From an uncultured Eubacteriales bacterium (GTDB lineage: Bacteria > Bacillota > Clostridia > Oscillospirales > CAG-272): a stretch of DNA of 8,402 nt. This document shows positions 1 through 6,024 of this stretch, piece by piece. Each line of letters begins with the position of its first letter. The stretch's first letter is position 1. The DNA lies in NCBI GenBank assembly GCA_900550625.1, contig URSW01000063.1:1-8402 (forward strand), read 5' to 3'. The position numbers were made by a program, and so were the translations under genes. A model generated the notes under the pieces. The model made no database searches. It was not told the DNA's origin and saw nothing but the letters and a program-made list of their open reading frames with translations.

Positions 1-870
1 GGGGGCGAGCGTCCACTCAAAGCCCTCGGGATTGATTCCGACTGTCACGCGTGTCGAGGCGAAATAGTCGTTGTCGGCGCTTATGAGATAGTTTCCGCTG
101 TATATGAAGGTGAAGCCGTAGCAGTCGCCGCATTCCTCGCGGGTGTCGTGACGGGGCATTATGACAAAGGGGTTGTGGCTGTGTCCGGAAGCGCCGCGCA
201 CGCTCGAGATCGACTGGGTCATGTGTCCGAGAGGCGTTCTCGAGAGAGTGCACTCATGTGCATGGCGTCCGTGCGTGGTGATCATGTCATAGTCGCCGAG
301 CGGCAGATTTACGCAGGCGGATGCAACATTCTCGAGCGCGAACGGCTTTGTGCCTTCGTTCTTCACCCGTACCGAACGGGTAATTGCGGCATTGTTATTG
401 AAAGCCGTGTAGATGAGGGTGACAAGCGCGCCGGTCACGGGATCGGTGAGATCGACCTCAAGCGTGTCCGCTTCGCTCTCATCGTTTACATAGGTTGCGG
501 GAAGTCCTTCTATTCCGTTCTTTCCGGCATAGATGCGGTGATCGCGGTAAACGAGATCGCAAACGAGGTTGCCCTCCGCCGCCTTCGTCGAATATGCGGT
601 CAGACGGTAATCTCCCATTCCGGTCGTCGGATACTCAAACGGAGACATATTCGGCGCATGGGTGCCGTCGTAGGGACCGCCGCCGAGATAGGGCGAGAAG
701 GAGTCGCACGCGACCTGTCTGAGGCGGAGAGAATCTACGTTATCGTCGGGGATCGACGCGCCGAAGTAGAGGTGCACGAGACGTCCGTCCTCGTGGATCT
801 CAAATATGTAGCTTGCTTCGGCGGAGTCAAGCTTGAATATTCGTTTTTCTTCGTTAAAGCTTACGCTCAT
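1..870 (-). CDS. Alpha-galactosidase, GH36 family, N-terminal part (3' end outside window)
   Basis: Encodes the first 290 residues of a retaining alpha-galactosidase, which would release terminal alpha-1,6-galactose from raffinose-type or galactomannan oligosaccharides. The frame is open from the ATG at 870 to base 1 with no stop. Seen: no signal peptide, so probably cytoplasmic; FEYPTTGMGDYR (about 78-89), SSVRGASGHSHNPF (222-235), YGFTFIYSGNY (251-261) and INPEGFEW (279-286). All are recognisable conserved stretches of the GH36 beta-supersandwich N-terminal domain. The catalytic barrel with its Asp nucleophile would lie beyond the window; the usual family length is about 700-740 residues. 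An AAAGGA Shine-Dalgarno (878-883) sits seven bases before the ATG, which supports this start. The gene is divergent from the membrane-protein gene at 1047 and has its own promoter. Substrate is inferred from family only. Confidence 0.93.
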   Translation of the reverse strand, partial: MSVSFNEEKRIFKLDSAEASYIFEIHEDGRLVHLYFGASIPDDNVDSLRLRQVACDSFSPYLGGGPYDGTHAPNMSPFEYPTTGMGDYRLTAYSTKAAEGNLVCDLVYRDHRIYAGKNGIEGLPATYVNDESEADTLEVDLTDPVTGALVTLIYTAFNNNAAITRSVRVKNEGTKPFALENVASACVNLPLGDYDMITTHGRHAHECTLSRTPLGHMTQSISSVRGASGHSHNPFVIMPRHDTREECGDCYGFTFIYSGNYLISADNDYFASTRVTVGINPEGFEWTLAP

Positions 871-903
871 TGTATGTTCCTTTCGGTTTTCAAAAGTATG
901 GTA

Positions 904-961
904 CATATGAATGATATCATATGCCGGCGTCGATTTCAATAGAAAATGAGCAAATTCATTT
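904..961. promoter_or_regulatory. Two related dyads, possible operator pair in the divergent promoter region
   Basis: Dyad 1 is CATATGA (904-910), six bases, TCATATG (917-923). Dyad 2 is AAATGA (944-949), six bases, TCATTT (956-961). Both fit A-W-ATGA-N6-TCAT-W-T and contain TGA-N6-TCA, the core geometry of CRP/FNR-family sites. Dyad 1 covers the -10 of the alpha-galactosidase promoter. Dyad 2 lies just upstream of its -35 and about 50 bp upstream of the predicted start of the rightward transcript. AT-rich sequence can give short dyads by chance, so operator function is only inferred. Confidence 0.35.
911..939 (-). promoter_or_regulatory. Sigma-A type promoter of the alpha-galactosidase gene
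   Basis: Read on the minus strand: -35 TTGAAA (934-939), a 17-bp spacer, and -10 TATCAT (911-916). Predicted transcription start is near 904, giving a leader of about 34 bases that contains the AAAGGA ribosome binding site. The -10 box fills the gap between the two arms of a perfect inverted repeat, so a protein bound there would block this promoter. Confidence 0.6.
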
Positions 962-970
962 AATTTGATA

Positions 971-999
971 TTGAAATATTTCTTCCGCTGTGATATACT
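971..999 (+). promoter_or_regulatory. Sigma-A type promoter of the two-TM membrane-protein gene
   Basis: -35 TTGAAA (971-976), a 17-bp spacer and -10 TATACT (994-999), preceded by TG at 991-992 as in an extended -10. Predicted start is near 1006. A perfect 10-bp palindrome, GAAATATTTC (973-982), overlaps the -35. The only in-frame upstream start codon of the following gene (GTG at 990) falls inside this promoter and so cannot be the real start. Confidence 0.65.
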
Positions 1000-1015
1000 T
1001 TTCTTATAAAACAAA

Positions 1016-1049
1016 AAGGAGAGCGCGCACATGGCGCGGTTTTGTCATG
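1016..1049 (+). promoter_or_regulatory. Unusual initiation region: distant Shine-Dalgarno, bridging hairpin and short competing ORF
   Basis: A strong AAGGAG (1016-1021) lies 25 bases before the ATG at 1047, too far for normal initiation. Between them CGCGC (1024-1028) can pair with GCGCG (1034-1038) around a five-base loop. Folding this 15-base hairpin out leaves 10 bases between Shine-Dalgarno and ATG. The loop contains another ATG (1031), nine bases from the Shine-Dalgarno, which opens a 10-residue ORF (MARFCHEQFS, stop at 1061-1063) that overlaps the true gene start out of frame. So either the hairpin bridges the gap, or the small ORF is translated and couples to the gene. Confidence 0.5.
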
Positions 1050-1643
1050 AACAATTCAGTTAACGCTATCGATTACGTCGTTTCCAAAAAGGCGTCGGGA
1101 TCGAATCTTATTGTAAGAATACTTCTCATCGTTCTCTATGCCGCAGTCGGAATCGGTATTATTGTGGGACTCAACGCCGTTTTCCCGATCGTCGGCATCA
1201 TCGCGGGCGGAGTACTTGCCCCGATCCTGATCTACATACTTTTCGCTCTTACATGGACTCATGTCGCATATGATCTCAAGTATCAGATCTACACCCCCAC
1301 TGCAAATCTGAACGAGGTTCCCCACACCGTGGTAGAGTTCGACAAGATCAAGAGAAACAAGAAGAAGGAAAACGTCGATCAGGTGATCTACCGCCGCGAG
1401 ATCCGCGAGGCGGAGATCATCGCTCCCTATACCGAGCAGTACAAGAGCCAGTACACAGACGGTGTAAAGCGCACCATCGATTTCAGAAGCGCACCGAATG
1501 TGACCAATGACTGCTACTTCTTCCGCTTTGCGGAGAAGGACGGCTCAAAGACGGTAATTATCGTTGAAGTCGTTGCAAAAATGGTCGACCGCTTCAAGTA
1601 CAGCAACAAGGAAGCTACCGTGGTATCCGAGGTTTCCCGCTGA
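1047..1643 (+). CDS. Two-TM membrane protein with cytoplasmic-type soluble domain, unknown function
   Basis: 198 residues. Two hydrophobic helices, about 21-41 and 46-69, form a hairpin joined by a very short turn (LNAVFP). A soluble region of about 125 residues follows, with a basic stretch KIKRNKKK (100-107) early in it and predicted beta-rich segments such as CYFFRF and KTVIIVEVV. The short N-terminal tail is polar (NNSVNAIDYVVSKK). The pattern of a TM hairpin followed by a beta-rich domain recalls bacterial PH-like membrane proteins, but I see no motif that proves it. The start is chosen at ATG 1047 because the frame upstream has only a GTG inside the promoter. It is transcribed alone or with the lipoprotein gene 58 bases downstream. 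I do not recognise a named family. Confidence 0.8.
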   Translation: MNNSVNAIDYVVSKKASGSNLIVRILLIVLYAAVGIGIIVGLNAVFPIVGIIAGGVLAPILIYILFALTWTHVAYDLKYQIYTPTANLNEVPHTVVEFDKIKRNKKKENVDQVIYRREIREAEIIAPYTEQYKSQYTDGVKRTIDFRSAPNVTNDCYFFRFAEKDGSKTVIIVEVVAKMVDRFKYSNKEATVVSEVSR

Positions 1644-1662
1644 GGCTTGTCATAATCGGGAC

Positions 1663-1701
1663 ATCCCTCCGATATACTTGTTATATCGGAGGGATTTTGT
1701 T
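1663..1701 (+). terminator. Hairpin terminator that also holds the Shine-Dalgarno of the next gene
   Basis: A perfect 14-bp stem, ATCCCTCCGATATA (1663-1676) with TATATCGGAGGGAT (1682-1695), around the loop CTTGT. It is followed by a short, interrupted T stretch (TTTGTT, 1696-1701). The 3' arm contains GGAGG (1688-1692), correctly placed nine bases before the ATG at 1702. The same structure can therefore end the upstream transcript and hide the ribosome binding site of the lipoprotein gene. The T tract is weak, so readthrough is likely. Confidence 0.65.
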
Positions 1702-2259
1702 ATGCGTAAAATCAGATTCTTTATATTTTGTTCGGCGGCGCTTTTTCTCCTTTTTTCGTCGTCATGCGCTTCAAACGAAGGAGAGGGCGCGTCTCGGGAC
1801 GAGGCTCTGTTTCCCGAAGGGGCGATCGTGGTATTTGCCTCGGAGGACGGATACAGGCTCCGCGTGGACAGGGGTGAAGGCTCCGTGAGAATAACGGAGC
1901 CGGAAAATCTCCGCGGCGTTGTCTTTACATTCCGCGGCACGGAGAACCGCGTAAATTGCGGCGAAACGTCGATCCCGCTTTCCGACGGCGCGTGTGCGGG
2001 AGGGCGTGATTGGCTGAACGCCGCGCGAGCGAACGGCAAACGCAAAGGGGATACGCTTGCGTTTGTCAGGGACGGAGCATGCTTTGAAATAAAATATGAA
2101 AACGGCGAGCCCGCCTACGTTACGATCACGCGAGGCGGACTTGTGCGCCGTGCCGCGATAACGGTGGCAAAATCGATTGACGGCACGGTGACGGCAGACA
2201 AAAACACCGCGGGATTTATCGAGGAAGCGGCTTTGATAAATCCGTTCGGCGCACCGTGA
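1702..2259 (+). CDS. Small secreted lipoprotein, unknown function
   Basis: 185 residues. Basic start MRKIR, a hydrophobic core (6-18), then SSSC with the likely lipidated Cys at position 22. The lipobox is atypical because position -3 is Ser, so lipidation is likely but not certain. The mature part has alternating short hydrophobic and charged stretches typical of a beta-rich domain. One is RITEPENLRGVVFTFRG, a pattern I have seen in clostridial lipoproteins with LolA-like folds; this is only an impression. The ATG at 1702 is chosen over upstream starts because it gives a clean signal peptide and a GGAGG at nine bases. That site lies in the hairpin at 1663-1695. It probably faces the outer side of the cytoplasmic membrane. 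Confidence 0.72.
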   Translation: MRKIRFFIFCSAALFLLFSSSCASNEGEGASRDEALFPEGAIVVFASEDGYRLRVDRGEGSVRITEPENLRGVVFTFRGTENRVNCGETSIPLSDGACAGGRDWLNAARANGKRKGDTLAFVRDGACFEIKYENGEPAYVTITRGGLVRRAAITVAKSIDGTVTADKNTAGFIEEAALINPFGAP

Positions 2260-2262
2260 CGT

Positions 2263-2332
2263 GACGGCGGATACGCCGTCGAAAAAGCCTGCCGCATGAA
2301 TAAAAATCCACCCGCGAAGCGGGTGGATTTTT
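2263..2332. terminator. Tandem hairpins; the second is a strong bidirectional terminator
   Basis: First hairpin: GACGGCG (2263-2269), GATA loop, CGCCGTC (2274-2280), only four bases after the lipoprotein stop. Second: a perfect 14-bp stem of AAAAATCCACCCGC (2302-2315) and GCGGGTGGATTTTT (2319-2332) with a GAA loop. Its arms supply a T tract on either strand, so it can end both the rightward lipoprotein transcript and the leftward transcript of the broken gene at 2535. Confidence 0.85.
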
Positions 2333-2370
2333 CGCTTAAATGTTTTTGTTTTTTCACTGTCTGCTTGGGG

Positions 2371-2535
2371 GCGGTTCGTGAGATACCGGGCACTCTCCTC
2401 GGCTTCCGAGGATGAAACGATGATCTTCGGCGAATAGTTCTTCACCGCGCTCTGCGCGCACGACGCGAGAGCCGACCGGGATTATCCCCCCGAGAGGATC
2501 GCGCTCCACAGCGCGAGGGAGAGAAGTTTTTTCAT
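2371..2535 (-). pseudogene. Remnant of a lipoprotein gene: signal peptide and first residues only
   Basis: The ATG at 2535 opens MKKLLSLALWSAILSGG, a clear export signal, then a TAA (2482-2484). Continuing in the same frame after the stop gives SRSALASC, a good lipobox (LASC) with Cys at codon 26. Next comes VKNYSPKIIVSSSEAEESAR and then YLTNR (to codon 55). After that the frame runs into unrelated sequence and the terminator. The IIVSS-x-EAEESARYL stretch resembles the start of mature secreted carbohydrate-active proteins that begin with a strand and a helix, such as DUF4838-type proteins; this is weak. A GGAAAGG ribosome binding site (2547-2553) and a promoter remain. A nonsense change plus loss of the 3' part explains it best. 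It could still make a 17-residue peptide. Confidence 0.6.
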
Positions 2536-2570
2536 TCGTCTTTATGCCTTTCCGAATGGTGGTTATGCAT

Positions 2571-2599
2571 AATTTAACACATCTTTTCATGAAAATCAA
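2571..2599 (-). promoter_or_regulatory. Promoter of the broken lipoprotein gene
   Basis: On the minus strand: -35 TTGATT (2594-2599), a 17-bp spacer, -10 TAAATT (2571-2576), with TG one base before the -10. Predicted start is near 2564, followed by GGAAAGG and the ATG at 2535. It lies just past the terminator of the upstream operon, so the remnant was an independent transcription unit. Confidence 0.5.
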
Positions 2600-2632
2600 C
2601 ATCTGATGCTTTCGAATGTGCAACATATAGAA

Positions 2633-2667
2633 AAGGCACATTCCGGGAAATTCACGGAATGCGCCTT
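2633..2667 (-). terminator. Terminator of the three-gene minus-strand operon
   Basis: On the minus strand the stem pairs AAGGC and CATTCCG (2655-2667, with one mismatched base at 2662) with CGGAATG and GCCTT (2633-2645, mismatched base 2638). The loop is nine bases, followed by TTTTCTAT. It lies 137 bases past the stop at 2804. I see no gene between 2668 and 2803, only GC-rich sequence with short partial inverted repeats. Confidence 0.65.
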
Positions 2668-2803
2668 GGGGGGATAGGTCGGTGAAATTTCGGTATGCAA
2701 AGATGCGAAAACGTGCTGCTTTTCGCTAAGGCGAGCTGCCGAAGCGGAAATATATCGTTTTTGCAGCCCGGCGCGGGATTTACACCCTGCGTACAAATTT
2801 CGT

Positions 2804-3754
2804 TTACTTCACCTCAACGTCGGAGGAGGAGGGAGCAGGGAGATCGTTCGGGTCGATTCTGACGTTCATTCTGTAGTCGCTGTTTTTGTAGGATGCGAAC
2901 GTGAATGAATCGTCATAATCCATTGCGGAGACGAGAGGACGGTCTGCCTCGGGCTCGAAAGAGTATGTTATCGTCAGTACTCCGTCCTTCATCAGGTGGT
3001 AAGATTTGAAGGGTTCCTTCGGATAATCATCGGGGTACAGTCCCGGGTAGACTACAGGGTCAACGGCGTGAACCTCGGCATTGGTTGAGCCGATATGAAT
3101 ATCGGCAAAATCGCTGTACTCAAGTGGTCTCACCAAGTAAAAAATGTTTCCTCTGCGCCGCCATGATTCACACGTTTCATTGCATTCTTCGGGAACCTTA
3201 TCGAAGAAGACATAGGTATATAAAATCATGTCATCCCGACCGTAGACTTTATAAACGACATACAGATGGTCTTCGTCGATCTGCTTCATAAATTCTATGG
3301 GAAGTACATCATTTATACGATACAGGGATGAAATGCGAAGGTTTCCGTACAATTCTCCGTATCCGTATACACCGAAATAAAGATCTGTGTCATTGCGCTG
3401 GTAGATATTCTGAATATCTTCAACTTTCATGCCGGAGGCTTTGACGCTTTGAACCATTTCGGCTACCGCGCCGGCTTTGACCACGCCTAATAATTCCCTG
3501 TTTCCTGTAAGTCCGGGAATATCTGCGGAAAGGTTGTTGATTATTTCTATCTTCCTTTCTGTTTCCGGAGGCTCTTCGGGCGCGGCAGTGTCGGTAACAC
3601 TTTCGGTTTCAGTATTACTTTCGGCAGCTGCGTCGGCTTTTGGTTCTTCGGCACCCTGAGGAGCCGAAGTGCTGAAAGCGTAGATAATCCCCGATGCAAG
3701 CATAACAATGATAAGAGTGATGACTATTATGATCGCAATGGTTGAATTTTTCAT
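2804..3754 (-). CDS. Membrane-anchored extracellular protein, paralog B, unknown function
   Basis: 316 residues. Residues 6-27 form one N-terminal TM anchor (IAIIIVITLIIVMLASGIIY, then AF) with little positive charge before it. A linker rich in Ala, Glu, Thr and Ser follows (28-66), then a folded domain of about 245 residues that should lie outside the cell. Stretches shared with the upstream paralog: SGMKVEDIQN, LRISSL, IDEDHLYVVYK, CNET, RRGN, SDFADIHIGST plus VHAVDPVV, and YHLMKDGVLT. The DFADIHIGST-x-x-x-VHAVDP stretch resembles the small IG-M/S-T-x-x-EV-x-x-ID motif of SmpA/BLIP-like domains common in clostridial surface proteins; this is inference. A second Cys (CNETC) is unique to this copy. 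The weak Shine-Dalgarno AGAGAG lies 41 bases or less from the previous stop, consistent with cotranscription. Confidence 0.82.
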   Translation of the reverse strand: MKNSTIAIIIVITLIIVMLASGIIYAFSTSAPQGAEEPKADAAAESNTETESVTDTAAPEEPPETERKIEIINNLSADIPGLTGNRELLGVVKAGAVAEMVQSVKASGMKVEDIQNIYQRNDTDLYFGVYGYGELYGNLRISSLYRINDVLPIEFMKQIDEDHLYVVYKVYGRDDMILYTYVFFDKVPEECNETCESWRRRGNIFYLVRPLEYSDFADIHIGSTNAEVHAVDPVVYPGLYPDDYPKEPFKSYHLMKDGVLTITYSFEPEADRPLVSAMDYDDSFTFASYKNSDYRMNVRIDPNDLPAPSSSDVEVK

Positions 3755-3760
3755 TGGTTT
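3687..3760. repeat. 74-bp identical direct repeat, copy in paralog B
   Basis: Bases 3687-3760 match 4697-4770 without a difference (offset 1010). The block runs from a few bases before each ATG through most of the TM anchor. The bodies of the two genes are much more diverged, at synonymous sites too. Confidence 0.9.
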
Positions 3761-3795
3761 ATCTCTCTTTCATTTTGTGCTGACGGCTTTTTTGT

Positions 3796-4764
3796 TTACT
3801 TCATCTCAGCGTCGGAGGCGGGGAGATCGTTCGGGTCGATTCTGACGTTCATTGTGCGATCTCCGGTTCCAAACGTGAATGAATCGTCATACTTCATTTC
3901 GGATACACGGTGCCATTTCGTCTCAGGATCGAAAGAGAAGGTTAACGTCAGCACTCCGTCTTTCATAAGATGATAGGATTTGAACGGCTCTGTAAATCCT
4001 TCGGGATTCTTTGCCGGACCGACAACAGGATCGACGGCATGAACATCGGCTGTGGTTGAGCCTATGTGAATGTCCGCAAAATCGCTGTATTCAAGAGCCT
4101 TTGCCACATAAAACACATTTCCTCTGCGCCACCATGCTTCATGGGTTTCATTGCATCTTTCGGCAATCCTTTCGAAGAACAGATATGAGTACCATATTTG
4201 ATTGTTTCTGCCGATTGTTTTATATACAACATATAAGTGGTCTTCGTCAATCAGCTTCAGAAATTCTACAGGGTATATCAAATTAAGGGCCTGCAATGAT
4301 GAAATGCGAATACTTCCGACTTCTTCGCCGTAGTTGAACAGTCCCAGAATACTTTGCATATCAAATACCGAAAAATCATTTTGTATATCTTCGACTTTCA
4401 TGCCGGAGTTTTTAACTTTTTCGGACATTTCGGAAATAACACCGGATTTGATAAGTCCGTATAATCTCTGATCTTCTTCGGTTATTCCGGGAATTTCATC
4501 GGAGATGCCGTTTTGTATATCTACCTTTATCACGGGATTTGTTAATGATGCAGAAGAGGTGGTTTCGGGAATATCAGTGCTTTCGGAATCTGTAACTGTG
4601 TCGGTAACACTTTCGGCTTCGGTATTGCTTTCGTCGGTTACGTCGGCTTTGGGTTCTTCTGCACGTTGAGGAGCCGAAGTGCTGAAGGCGTATATGATCC
4701 CCGATGCAAGCATAACAATGATAAGAGTGATGACTATTATGATCGCAATGGTTGAATTTTTCAT
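3796..4764 (-). CDS. Membrane-anchored extracellular protein, paralog A, unknown function
   Basis: 322 residues from the ATG at 4764. The layout matches paralog B: TM anchor 6-27 (identical), an acidic Ser/Thr linker (28-78, longer and richer in Asp and Ser), then the same unknown extracellular domain. That domain holds SGMKVEDIQN (120-129), RISSL, IDEDHLYVVYK, CNETHEAWWRRGN, SDFADIHIGST (227-237), YHLMKDGVLT and MNVRIDPNDLPA near the end. I choose 4764 over the in-frame ATG at 4782 because AAGGAG (4774-4779) stands nine bases before 4764 and lies inside the six codons the longer form would add. The stop of the Fn3 gene (4783-4785) directly abuts that upstream ATG, so the genes are tightly linked and probably translationally coupled. 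Paralog B follows after 31 bases of non-repeat spacer. Single cysteine where paralog B has two. Confidence 0.84.
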   Translation of the reverse strand: MKNSTIAIIIVITLIIVMLASGIIYAFSTSAPQRAEEPKADVTDESNTEAESVTDTVTDSESTDIPETTSSASLTNPVIKVDIQNGISDEIPGITEEDQRLYGLIKSGVISEMSEKVKNSGMKVEDIQNDFSVFDMQSILGLFNYGEEVGSIRISSLQALNLIYPVEFLKLIDEDHLYVVYKTIGRNNQIWYSYLFFERIAERCNETHEAWWRRGNVFYVAKALEYSDFADIHIGSTTADVHAVDPVVGPAKNPEGFTEPFKSYHLMKDGVLTLTFSFDPETKWHRVSEMKYDDSFTFGTGDRTMNVRIDPNDLPASDAEMK

Positions 4765-4770
4765 TGGTTT
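4697..4770. repeat. 74-bp identical direct repeat, copy in paralog A
   Basis: Partner of 3687-3760. A second shared block lies near the 3' ends (33 identical bases: 2838-2870 and 3821-3853), so both ends of the two genes are nearly the same and the middles are not. Confidence 0.9.
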
Positions 4771-4782
4771 TTTCTCCTTCAT

Positions 4783-6024
4783 TTATTGGGATACGCGGTA
4801 ATAGCGAATATCGCTGTCATAAAACGGGGATTTTCCGCTTCTTGCCCATCCCGGAGAAGAATCGTTTGCCGGACGGTCGCTTGCGTCAAGAAGGACTGAT
4901 GGTTTATCGCCGTTTTTGTGAGCCCACTTCCCGGTATCGGTCCTGTACCAGAAGTGGTAGTCAAATATCCACCGAGGCAAGGTTTCTTTAACATGGAGAT
5001 CTTGTTTCTTTCCGATACGCATACAAACAATCCATTGATTGCTCCTCATAGAACTCAACGTAAATATGGAATCGGAGGCTGTCCATTTGCCGGAAAATTC
5101 GGAATCCATAAATCCGTCGGCACGCTCGAGACGGTTTTTCACAAATTCATACAAGTGCTCCGTTGTCTTATTTTCACAAACGGAAAGATAAACCAAGTCA
5201 TCCGAAGACAGCCAATCGGAGGGACTTCCTCCCACAAAGTAGGCATATCCTTGGCAGTTTGTGGTTTTACTGTTTTCCTGCACATACGGTTTTGCTCCGT
5301 AATAGATGAGTGTTGTTTCTATCGCACTTTTGCTCGCCTGTGAACGTGTTCCGGACCACGCGACAAGTCCCGCTTCGCTGTATACACGGATTTCATATGT
5401 TGTATTCGGAGAAAGATCGGTCACCACAAAGCTCGTATTAGTGGAAGTGCCGCAGTCGCGCCAAGCCCCTCCTATTGCACGGCGCTGAATGAGCCAACGG
5501 TCTGCACCGTGAGGAATCGGAGTGGACCACGACAGTGAGATCGAAAACGGTTGGCGGTCGGTTACGGTCAGATTTGTCGGCTGAGCGGGCAATGTAGTCA
5601 CGGAAACGGTATTGCTTACCGCCGATCTGACGCCGCTCCATGCGGTACTTCCTCTTTCTGCATATACGCGAAATTCGTATGTGGTGTTCACATCGAGACT
5701 GCTTGCAACATAGCCTTTATAGGTTGATATGTTGCGGTTTGTCCAAGCCCCGCCGTTCTTTCTGCATTGGATGAGCCAGCGGTCCGCGCCGTGCGGAGCG
5801 GCGGTCTCCCATGTGATGTATACGGAGTTTTCGGTAAAGCTTTCGACCTTAACATTTTTGGGCTGAGCGGGAAGAAGAGTTACGGAAACCGTATTGCTTA
5901 CCGCGGAACGAACGCCTCTCCATGCCGTGGCACCTCTCTCACCGTATACACGGAATTCGTATGTGGCGCTTGCATCAAGGCTGCTTGCAACGTATCCTTT
6001 GTAGGTTGATATGTTGCGGTTTGT
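4783..6024 (-). pseudogene. 3' part of the Fn3 gene, beyond an in-frame TGA: repeats 4-6 and a putative cysteine-peptidase-like domain
   Basis: Continues the reading frame of 6025-7230 with no frame change, so it is one gene of 815 codons split by TGA. An automatic caller would start this part at the GTG 5691, but that codon is inside repeat 5 and has no ribosome binding site. It holds the end of repeat 4, repeats 5 and 6 (to residue 641), then a distinct domain of 174 residues. That domain has TTNCQGYAYFVGG (Cys 659), DYHFWYR (His 759), GKWAHKNGD and a late Asp (782). Clostridial surface proteins with NC-x-x-YA followed by DYH-W-x-R and WSHK-x-G have the same order. Cys and His are likely catalytic or binding residues, but I know no tested activity. 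If the TGA is a sequence error, this is the C-terminal half of a secreted enzyme or adhesin. Confidence 0.75.

Noticed and set aside
148..942. Long plus-strand open frame of 264 codons
   Set aside because: Antisense to the GH36 gene, whose protein has clear family motifs; the plus-strand product has no recognisable features.
990..1046. Upstream GTG start for the two-TM protein
   Set aside because: It lies within the promoter, upstream of the predicted transcription start.
1771..2445. Minus-strand open frame of 224 codons opposite the lipoprotein gene
   Set aside because: Only its first 25 codons (the lipoprotein remnant) look like protein; the rest crosses a strong terminator and is antisense to a gene with a signal peptide.
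4765..4782. Longer start for paralog A (MKEKKP added)
   Set aside because: The added codons contain the AAGGAG that serves the next ATG, and the matching region of paralog B is interrupted by a stop, so the family start is MKNSTI.
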